A model generated the notes under the pieces. It did not search any database, was not told the origin of the DNA, and saw only the letters and a list, made by a program, of their open reading frames with translations. From Roseomonas sp. (GTDB lineage Bacteria > Pseudomonadota > Alphaproteobacteria > Acetobacterales > Acetobacteraceae): a stretch of 64,000 bases of DNA. The position numbers and the translations under genes are program-made. Positions 57,964 through 64,000 of the stretch are shown piece by piece (position 1 is the stretch's first letter; each line of letters starts with the position of its first letter). The DNA lies in the NCBI GenBank assembly GCA_020249145.1, contig JADCGF010000001.1:186001-250000 (forward strand), read 5' to 3'.

Positions 57964-58722
57964 TTACAGGCTGAATTTTTCGCCAAGATAGACGCGGCGC
58001 ACATCCTCATTCGCCACGATTTCCTGCGGATTGCCTTCCATCAAAACCTTGCCATCATGAAGGATATAGGCGCGGTCGATGATTTCCAGCGTTTCGCGCA
58101 CATTATGATCGGTGATCAGCACGCCAATGCCGCGGTCCTTCAAATGCTTGACCAGATCGCGAATTTCGCCAACCGCGATGGGGTCAATGCCGGCCAGCGG
58201 TTCATCCAGCAGGATATAGGAAGGGTGGGTGGCGAGCGCGCGCGCGATTTCGCAGCGCCGGCGTTCACCGCCTGAAAGTGCCAAGGCAGGCGCGCGGCGC
58301 AGATGCGCGATGCCAAATTCCGCCAGCAATTCATCAAGCATGGCTGCGCGCCGATCCGCTTCCGGTTCCACCATTTCCAGCGCGGCGCGGATATTCTGTT
58401 CCACCGTCAGGCCGCGAAAAATGCTGGCTTCCTGCGGCAGATAGCCAAGCCCAAGCCGTGCGCGGCGATACATGGGCAGCATGGTGACATCATGCCCATC
58501 CATCATCACGCGCCCTTCATCGGGCTGCACGAGGCCAGTAATCATGTAAAATGTCGTTGTCTTGCCGGCGCCATTCGGGCCGAGCAGCCCCACCGCCTCC
58601 CCGCGCTGGAGCGAGAGCGAAACATTCCGCACCACAGGCCGCTTCTTGTAACGCTTGCCAAGCCCGGTGGCGTGCAGCCCGCCGGCGCCAGGGATCACCT
58701 TCAATGGCGCGGTTTCGTTCAT
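57964..58722 (-). CDS. lptB: LPS export ABC transporter ATPase LptB
   Basis: The 252-residue ATPase has Walker [10 protein letters not shown], the signature LSGGERRRC, Walker B YILLDEP and the H-loop DHN typical of LptB. It powers lipopolysaccharide extraction with LptF and LptG. Its start overlaps the lptA stop by 4 bp. Confidence 0.96.
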   Translation of the reverse strand: MNETAPLKVIPGAGGLHATGLGKRYKKRPVVRNVSLSLQRGEAVGLLGPNGAGKTTTFYMITGLVQPDEGRVMMDGHDVTMLPMYRRARLGLGYLPQEASIFRGLTVEQNIRAALEMVEPEADRRAAMLDELLAEFGIAHLRRAPALALSGGERRRCEIARALATHPSYILLDEPLAGIDPIAVGEIRDLVKHLKDRGIGVLITDHNVRETLEIIDRAYILHDGKVLMEGNPQEIVANEDVRRVYLGEKFSL

Positions 58723-59624
58723 CGCGTCGGCGCCCCAGGTCCGGGAAGGCCCTGGCCCTCACCCGGTACGATGATGCCGCGCACCCTTTCATTCGGGCAG
58801 GCCACAAGTCGCGAAATGCCGGTATCCATATTCACAATCGCCTCACACCCCGTCAGCGTATTGTCACCACGCACGATCCGCACATTCCCCAGCAGGCGCG
58901 CAAGACTATTGGGCGGCGTATAGACACCGGTATCCCCGCGCACCACTTCGGTTAGGGTGCGGATTTCAATGCGCCCGAAAGCTTCGACCCTTTCAAGATT
59001 GCTGCCCGAACCTGGCGAAGCCCCGGACGCTGCACGCGTGGGCTGTGGGCGCGTTGCAGTTGCTTCCGTTGGCGCTTCGCGGAAATAGGCCACCAACACA
59101 TCGGCGCGCACGCGCCTGTCATCCTTCGTCACCACCACCGCATCGCCGCGCGCCACCGCCATGCGCCTTTGCGGCCAATACTCGACACTGTCACGCGCGG
59201 TCAGCACATTATCCGGTGAGGTCAGGCGCAGGTTCCGCCCGGTCAGCACCATCACCGCCTGATCGAGATCGTAAATCGCACGCTCGCCCTCTGCCCGGTC
59301 TGTTGCCGTGGTGATCACGACATTGCCTTCGGCTTCCAGGCGCCAAATCTCGCTTGCGCCGCCGGGGCCTTCGCTGGCTGGGCGTGCTTCCGCCGGCGCC
59401 CCACCACGCGGGCGATAGAGTGCCCGAAGCAGATCAGCATCAATCGTGACACCGCCGCGCACGGCCCGCGCCGCGCCGAGCGCAAGCACCATCTGTTCAT
59501 TCTGACGCCATTCAATGCCATCACGCGCCGTGACTTCGATTGGCCCACCCTGATTGAGCTCCGCCATTTGCGCGGAGGCCACGCCAGCAAGCACACATAA
59601 CGCCAAGGCGATCCGACGGATCAT
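58719..59624 (-). CDS. lptA: LPS transport periplasmic protein LptA
   Basis: The 301-residue protein starts with a signal peptide ending near GVASAQ and has the OstA-like beta-jellyroll repeats ([16 protein letters not shown] type) that form the periplasmic bridge of the Lpt system. It is coupled to lptC (4-bp overlap) and lptB. It is longer than E. coli LptA (185 residues), as is usual in this class, with a Pro/Ser-rich insert near residue 205. Confidence 0.9.
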   Translation of the reverse strand: MIRRIALALCVLAGVASAQMAELNQGGPIEVTARDGIEWRQNEQMVLALGAARAVRGGVTIDADLLRALYRPRGGAPAEARPASEGPGGASEIWRLEAEGNVVITTATDRAEGERAIYDLDQAVMVLTGRNLRLTSPDNVLTARDSVEYWPQRRMAVARGDAVVVTKDDRRVRADVLVAYFREAPTEATATRPQPTRAASGASPGSGSNLERVEAFGRIEIRTLTEVVRGDTGVYTPPNSLARLLGNVRIVRGDNTLTGCEAIVNMDTGISRLVACPNERVRGIIVPGEGQGLPGPGAPTR

Positions 59625-60301
59625 TGCCGGCCCTCCAACAGGGCGCGCGAATGCCCGGTAAAGACCACGACCGCACCCTTGTCATAAAGGCGGAAACCTT
59701 CACTCACCAGCGTGCCGAAGGGGCCTTGTGCGGCGACGGGCTTGTCGCCGGAGGCCGCCCCTTCCTTCAATTCAATCGCAGCTTCTTCGGTAACCAACAG
59801 ATTGCCGCCATCATGCCACAGCGTGACCTCGCCCCGCAGATCAAGATGATTGCGCGCCTTGTCCAGCCTGCCTTCGCGCGATTCCAGCAGCACCCAGCCA
59901 TTATTCATCAGCAAATCCGCGCGCGGTGCTTGAAGATCAACGATGTCCTGATTCTGCCCCTGGGTCGCAACCGAAGCCGTCACGGTATAGGGCCGGTTCT
60001 GTTCATCCACACCCTGATAACGTGGGGCAACGATCCGAATAGCCTCTGGTGCGGTTTGCACGACACGGCGGAAGGAAACGCGGGCGCGTTCTTCTGCCCC
60101 TTCCAATTCCGGCCAGATGGCAATGATCAGCAGCAGCGCGAGGCCCGCCCCCGGCACCAGCCATTTCAGCGCGCTGACCACGAACCTTCGTCGCGCCATT
60201 TGCCCAGCCGAGGGGGACCAGCGCTCCCGCGACGGCGGCGTGATGCGCCTGGGCGCGCGCGGGGCCGCCATAACCGGGGTATCAGGCGCGCGGTTCTTCA
60301 C
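59621..60301 (-). CDS. lptC: LPS export system protein LptC
   Basis: The 226-residue protein has a single N-terminal membrane helix (about 45-64) and an LptC-type periplasmic domain (VDEQNRPYTVTASVA, a LPTC repeat, and GYRLYDKGAVVVFTGHS-like end). It receives lipopolysaccharide from LptBFG and passes it to LptA. It overlaps kdsD upstream and lptA downstream by 4 bp each. Confidence 0.92.
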   Translation of the reverse strand: MKNRAPDTPVMAAPRAPRRITPPSRERWSPSAGQMARRRFVVSALKWLVPGAGLALLLIIAIWPELEGAEERARVSFRRVVQTAPEAIRIVAPRYQGVDEQNRPYTVTASVATQGQNQDIVDLQAPRADLLMNNGWVLLESREGRLDKARNHLDLRGEVTLWHDGGNLLVTEEAAIELKEGAASGDKPVAAQGPFGTLVSEGFRLYDKGAVVVFTGHSRALLEGRQ

Positions 60302-61281
60302 GCCACACCCGCGCGCAGCAAATCATGGATATGCAGAATGCCGATTGGCCGACGCGCTTCATCCACCACGAAAAGCGCCGTGATACCGTGCTTGTTCATC
60401 AGCCCAAGCGCTTCCGCGGCCAGCGCATCGCCGCTGATGGCCCTTGGATTGCGCGTCATCACCTCACCCGCCGGGCGCGCGAGCAAACCCGCCCCGCCCG
60501 AGGCTTCCAGCGCGCGGCGCAAATCACCATCCGTAATGACGCCAGCCAGCGCGCCATCTGCGCCCACCACACCAAGGCAGCCAAAGCGCCGCGCGGTCAT
60601 CGCCAAAATCGCCGCTTCCATCGGCATATCCGGCGGCGCCAACGGCAATTCCGCCGCGCCATGCATCAAATCCCGCACGCGCGACAAACGCGCCCCCAGT
60701 TTCCCGCCTGGGTGAAACACCCGAAAATCCGAAGCCGTGAAGCCCCGCCGCGTCAGCAACGCCACCGCCAAAGCATCCCCCAGCGCCATCTGCATGGTGG
60801 TGGAGGTTGTGGGGGCGAGCCCCATCGGGCAGGCCTCAGCCGCCGCCGGCAAAACCAGCGCCACATCGGCAGCGCGTGCCAAAGTGCTTTCCGCGCGGCC
60901 GATAATGCCAATCAGCGGCAGGCTGAAGCGCCTGGAATGCGCGATTAAATCCGCCAATTCCGGCGTTTCCCCAGAATTGGACAAGGCCAGCACCGCATCC
61001 CCGGCCAGGATCATGCCCAAATCCCCGTGGGAGGCTTCCGCCGGATGCACAAACAGCGCCGGCGTGCCGGTGGAAGCCATGGTCGCGGCAATCTTCCGCG
61101 CCACATGGCCCGATTTCCCCATGCCGGAAACCACAACCCGGCCAGTAACACCCGCCAGCAACCCCACCGCACGCACAAAGCCATCATCCAAAACATCGGA
61201 AAGCGCGCGCAGCGCATCCGCTTCCAGGGCCAGCACGCGGCGGCCTTCGGCAAGGTCAGGATGGGGACTAAGAGTATTCAC
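60298..61281 (-). CDS. kdsD: D-arabinose-5-phosphate isomerase KdsD (KpsF/GutQ family)
   Basis: The GTG at 61281, preceded by AAGGTGG, gives 327 residues, matching KdsD length. An ATG further upstream (61341) is also in frame. The SIS domain contains SGMGKSGHVARK and ASTGTPALFVHPAEASHGDLG, followed by two CBS domains. It turns ribulose 5-phosphate into arabinose 5-phosphate for Kdo, the sugar next to lipid A. It is the second gene in the rnd-kdsD-lptC-lptA-lptB-rpoN-hpf cluster. Confidence 0.95.
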   Translation of the reverse strand: MNTLSPHPDLAEGRRVLALEADALRALSDVLDDGFVRAVGLLAGVTGRVVVSGMGKSGHVARKIAATMASTGTPALFVHPAEASHGDLGMILAGDAVLALSNSGETPELADLIAHSRRFSLPLIGIIGRAESTLARAADVALVLPAAAEACPMGLAPTTSTTMQMALGDALAVALLTRRGFTASDFRVFHPGGKLGARLSRVRDLMHGAAELPLAPPDMPMEAAILAMTARRFGCLGVVGADGALAGVITDGDLRRALEASGGAGLLARPAGEVMTRNPRAISGDALAAEALGLMNKHGITALFVVDEARRPIGILHIHDLLRAGVA

Positions 61282-61370
61282 GCCACCTTGTATGCGGCGG
61301 CGGACCTCAAGGGTCAATAAATTCTGGGGTTGGCCCTGCAAAAAAAATGCCAGCGGCAGTAGAGCGCCGA

Positions 61371-62027
61371 TTAGTGGTGGAAAATATCCGGGTCTTCATA
61401 GCCCAGCAAATCAAGCCGCCCGCGCGCCGGCAGGAAGCGGAAACAGGCTTCCGCCAAATCCAACCGGCCTTCGCGCTTCAACAACCCTTCAAGCTTCGCC
61501 CACAGCGCATGCAAATGCAGCACATCAGAAGCGGCATAAGCCATTTGTTCGGTGGTGAGTTCCGCCGCACCCCAATCTGACGTTTGCTGCTGCTTGGACA
61601 AATCCACGCCCAGCAATTCCCGGCACAAATCCTTGAGCCCATGCCTATCCGTAAAAGTCCGCACCAACTTGGCCGCGATTTTGGTGCAAACCACCGGCGC
61701 GGTGACAACACCCAGCGCATGATACAACGCCGCCACATCAAACCGCGCGAAATGAAACAGCTTGGTGACCGCCGGATCAGCCAATAACTTCTTCAAATTA
61801 GGCGCATCCGCCCCACGCCCACCAAGCGATGCCGGGCTGATTTGCACCAGATGCGCCGACCCATCGCCCGAAGATAATTGCACCAGGCAAAGCCTGTCCC
61901 GATGCGGGTTCAGACCCATGGTTTCCGTATCAATCGCGACCACACGGCCCAAATCCAGGCCATCCGGTAGGTCGTTTCTATAAAGCCGGATGGTCACGCC
62001 GGCATGGGAGAATAAGGTGGAACCCAT
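61371..62027 (-). CDS. rnd: Ribonuclease D-type 3'-5' exonuclease
   Basis: The 218-residue protein has the DEDDy exonuclease motifs: the Asp-Glu in AIDTETMGL, the Asp in HFARFDVAALY and the final Asp in YAASDVLHLHAL, and lacks the C-terminal HRDC domains of E. coli RNase D. Short Rnd proteins like this are common in Alphaproteobacteria and trim tRNA or other RNA 3' ends. It heads the Kdo/lpt cluster. Confidence 0.9.
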   Translation of the reverse strand: MGSTLFSHAGVTIRLYRNDLPDGLDLGRVVAIDTETMGLNPHRDRLCLVQLSSGDGSAHLVQISPASLGGRGADAPNLKKLLADPAVTKLFHFARFDVAALYHALGVVTAPVVCTKIAAKLVRTFTDRHGLKDLCRELLGVDLSKQQQTSDWGAAELTTEQMAYAASDVLHLHALWAKLEGLLKREGRLDLAEACFRFLPARGRLDLLGYEDPDIFHH

Positions 62028-62056
62028 TGGTCGCGCCGCCTCATGAAAAGAAAAAC

Positions 62057-62143
62057 TGGTGCCCAGGAAAGGACTCGAACCTTCACAGCCTTGCGGCCAC
62101 AGGTACCTGAAACCTGCGCGTCTACCAATTCCGCCACCTGGGC
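62057..62143 (-). tRNA. tRNA-Leu (anticodon CAG)
   Basis: On the minus strand the acceptor stem GCCCAGG pairs with CCTGGGC. The anticodon stem CAGGT/ACCTG carries loop TTCAGGT (anticodon CAG; 62107-62109 on the plus strand), and a long variable arm with GCCGCAAGGC, typical of class II leucine tRNAs, is followed by the T arm with TTCGAGT. CCA is encoded at 62057-62059. Length with CCA is 87 nt. Confidence 0.96.
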
Positions 62144-62228
62144 AAAGGGGGCCGGCGCCTTTCGGCGAGACGCGCGCATTTACGCGCTGGGGGGTGGGGC
62201 GTCAAGGAGGAGTATTGGGGGGTGGATC

Positions 62229-62275
62229 GGGGGCGCTGCCCCCAAGCCCCCGCCGGGGTAACAGTGTTACCCCGG
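62229..62275. repeat. GC-rich stem-loops between tRNA-Leu and the MmeI-like gene
   Basis: GGGGGC/GCCCCC (62229-62243, 3-nt loop) and a perfect 11-bp stem CCGGGGTAACA/TGTTACCCCGG around one base (62253-62275) lie in the 186-bp spacer. Both look like extragenic palindromes seen in GC-rich Alphaproteobacteria. The second lies about 55 bp before the methyltransferase start. Confidence 0.6.
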
Positions 62276-62329
62276 ACCCCGCCGGGACGAAGCATTTACC
62301 TTGGCCAATAAAGGCGGCAACCTGACACT

Positions 62330-64000
62330 ATGCCCTTATCACTTAACGAAATCCGGGACCGCGCCACAGCCTTCGCCCGCGAATACCGGGACGCATCCAA
62401 CGAAAACGCCGAAGCGCAAAGCTTCTGGGGCGATTTCTTTAAAGTGTTCGGCATCAACGCCCGCCGTGTCGGCGCCTTCGAACGACCAGCCCAAAACCTA
62501 GCCAGCCAAAGTGGCCGAGGCCGCATAGACTACCTTTGGAAAGGCGTGGTGCTGGTTGAACATAAATCCCGCGGCCAGGATTTGGACCGCGCGGCGGGCC
62601 AGGCGCGCGACTATTTCCCAAGCCTGAAAGACAGCGAACTACCCCGCTACATCATTGTCTCAGACTTCGCGCGCATCCGGCTTTATGACCTGGAAGCGGA
62701 CCAGACCACCGAATTCGCCCTGGCCGAATTGCCGCGCCGCCTGGGGCTGTTTGGCTTCATCAGCGGCTATACCACCCGCAATTACGGCAGCCTGAACGCC
62801 GTTGACGTGGAAGCGGCGGAAAAACTTGGCCTGTTGCATGACCTGCTGGAAGATGATGGCTTCGGCGGCAAGGCGCTGGATGTGTGGATGGTCCGCACGC
62901 TGTTCTGCCTTTTTGCCGATAATGCCGGCATTTTTGAAACCGGCATCTTCCGCGCCCTGATCGAAACCCGCAGCGCCGAAGATGGTTCAGACCTTGGCGC
63001 GCTGATCACGCGCCTGCACCGCGTATTGGCCACACCGGAACATCAGCGTCAGAAATCCCTGGATGAAAGCCTTGCCGCCTTTCCCTACGTGAATGGCCGG
63101 CTTTTCGATGCCCCGGTGGAACAGCCCGAAACCAATATGAAAATGCGCGCAGCACTTTTGGATTGCGCGCGGGTTGATTGGTCCCGCGTGAGCCCGGCCA
63201 TTTTCGGCAGCCTTTTCCAAAGCATCAAGAACCGCGCCGAACGCCGCCGGGGTGGAGAGCATTACACGACCGAGGCGAATATCCTGAAATGCCTGGACCC
63301 GCTATTTCTGGATGGGTTGCGCGCGGAATTGGCAGCGGCGAAGCAGGATGCGCGCAGGCTGAATGCGTTTTTACTGCGCCTGCGCCGCATTCGTATTTTT
63401 GATCCTGCCTGCGGCTGCGGCAATTTTCTTGTGGTGGCTTACCGTGAATTGCGGCGGCTGGAATTGGAAGCGCTGCGCCGCCGCTACGGTGGGGATGATG
63501 CCGGGCAATTGGTTGGCGTTGTGCTTTCCCAGGTGAATGTGGACCAGATGTTCGGGATTGAGGTGGAAGATTGGCCCGCCCAAATCGCGCAAGTGGCGCT
63601 TTGGCTGACCGACCATCAATTGAACATGGAACTGTCCCAGGAATTCGGCCAGCTTCGCCTTCGCCTGCCTTTGACAACCGCGCCGCAAATCCTGGTGGGC
63701 AATGCGCTGAGGGAAGATTGGGCCGGCTTCGTGAAGCCTGGCGCGGATGCGTATTGCGTGGGGAACCCGCCTTTTATTGGCCACCAATATCGCAGCGCCG
63801 AACAGCAAGCCGATATGCACATGGTTTGGGGCCGCGATGGCAAGGTGAACCGGCTTGATTACGTGACATGCTGGTATCGCAAGGGCGTGGATTGGATGGC
63901 TGGCGATGATCGCGCCGAATGCTGCTTTGTTTCGACAAACTCCATTTGCCAGGGCGAACAGGTAGGCACGCTATGGGGGGAGTTATTGCAACGCGGCGTG
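62330..64000 (+). CDS. MmeI-like restriction-methyltransferase (Type IIL/IIG), 5' part
   Basis: The ATG at 62330 opens a frame that runs past the window edge (557 residues visible). The N-terminal domain contains D67-x9-E77-x-K79 (D-Y-L-W ... V-E-H-K), matching the spacing of the MmeI endonuclease site D70-x9-E80-x-K82. A helical spacer follows. The methyltransferase domain has a GGEHYT motif, the SAM motif DPACGCGNFL (near residue 365) and NPPF (near residue 480), the gamma-class N6-adenine type. A target recognition domain would lie beyond 64000. One polypeptide would both cut and methylate. Confidence 0.85.
   Translation, partial: MPLSLNEIRDRATAFAREYRDASNENAEAQSFWGDFFKVFGINARRVGAFERPAQNLASQSGRGRIDYLWKGVVLVEHKSRGQDLDRAAGQARDYFPSLKDSELPRYIIVSDFARIRLYDLEADQTTEFALAELPRRLGLFGFISGYTTRNYGSLNAVDVEAAEKLGLLHDLLEDDGFGGKALDVWMVRTLFCLFADNAGIFETGIFRALIETRSAEDGSDLGALITRLHRVLATPEHQRQKSLDESLAAFPYVNGRLFDAPVEQPETNMKMRAALLDCARVDWSRVSPAIFGSLFQSIKNRAERRRGGEHYTTEANILKCLDPLFLDGLRAELAAAKQDARRLNAFLLRLRRIRIFDPACGCGNFLVVAYRELRRLELEALRRRYGGDDAGQLVGVVLSQVNVDQMFGIEVEDWPAQIAQVALWLTDHQLNMELSQEFGQLRLRLPLTTAPQILVGNALREDWAGFVKPGADAYCVGNPPFIGHQYRSAEQQADMHMVWGRDGKVNRLDYVTCWYRKGVDWMAGDDRAECCFVSTNSICQGEQVGTLWGELLQRGV

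Noticed and set aside
62057..62330. tRNA-Leu as attachment site of an island carrying the MmeI-like gene
   Set aside because: The restriction gene lies on the 5' side of the tRNA, whereas tRNA-targeting elements insert at the 3' end; no integrase or duplicated tRNA end is seen.

Overview
This 64 kb window is GC-rich chromosomal DNA of an alphaproteobacterium. It is most likely a member of the Rhodospirillales, close to the Acetobacteraceae (Roseomonas-like). That placement is an inference from gene content and gene order: an rnd-kdsD-lptC-lptA-lptB-rpoN-hpf cluster, recG-sdhE-mfd, a MarR/OmpR/EnvZ-type operon, hemE next to a PPDK-regulator gene, and a Bug/TctC-type binding protein. Almost every gene is an intact core gene. 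Packing is tight, with many 4-bp ATGA/GTGA overlaps. I see no insertion sequence, prophage, CRISPR array or rRNA.

Layout. 1-7.5 kb: end of a NIPSNAP-like gene, a PAS/EAL c-di-GMP protein, two membrane glycosyltransferases, MsrP, a small membrane protein and an NtrC-type regulator. 7.5-12.4 kb (minus strand): a five-gene Gld-type ABC exporter operon with DUF4340 and Nudix genes. 12.5-18.4 kb: recG, sdhE and mfd. 18.4-18.8 kb: tRNA-Ile2(CAU) and tRNA-Pro(UGG) around a cluster of stem-loops. 18.9-22.7 kb: a carboxymuconolactone decarboxylase-like protein, an MBL hydrolase, and a MarR/response regulator/histidine kinase operon. 22.8-30.3 kb: a Bug-type binding protein, a PTP-like phosphatase, lpxC, bamD, recN and ligA. 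30.3-39.8 kb: aminopeptidase P, DUF1127, a zinc-ribbon protein, ppdK and glyQ/glyS with a VapBC pair between the two synthetase subunit genes. 39.8-45.5 kb: a SnoaL-like protein, aroE-coaE-dnaQ, hemE, a probable replication origin, ppsR and a frameshifted GNAT gene. 45.5-52.9 kb: quinone oxidoreductase, ogt, a thioredoxin-like ferredoxin, mnmE-mnmG-rsmG-parA-parB and two near-perfect parS sites. 52.9-55.7 kb: Lrp, a two-subunit UxaA-family lyase and a LysE exporter. 55.7-62.1 kb (minus strand): rnd, kdsD, lptC, lptA, lptB, rpoN, hpf and tRNA-Leu(CAG). 62.3 kb to the right edge: an MmeI-like restriction-methyltransferase, cut by the window end.

Functional picture. The most informative feature is the chromosome-maintenance region. 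The 296-bp hemE/ppsR intergenic spacer is about 52% GC. It holds a perfect DnaA box, a second 8/9 box and six GANTC sites, and it sits 4-7 kb from two parS sites and about 8 kb from parAB. This matches the Caulobacter/Rickettsia arrangement in which oriC lies beside hemE. Envelope biogenesis is represented by lpxC, kdsD, lptABC and bamD. DNA repair is represented by recG, mfd, recN, ligA and ogt. ppdK and its predicted kinase/phosphatase PpsR both occur, on the same side-to-side interval spanning the origin.

The accessory or odd elements worth following are the VapBC insertion in the glyQ-glyS operon, the low-GC patch inside glyS, the MmeI-like enzyme, the Gld-type ABC operon, the frameshifted GNAT gene, and several strong dyads at regulatory positions.
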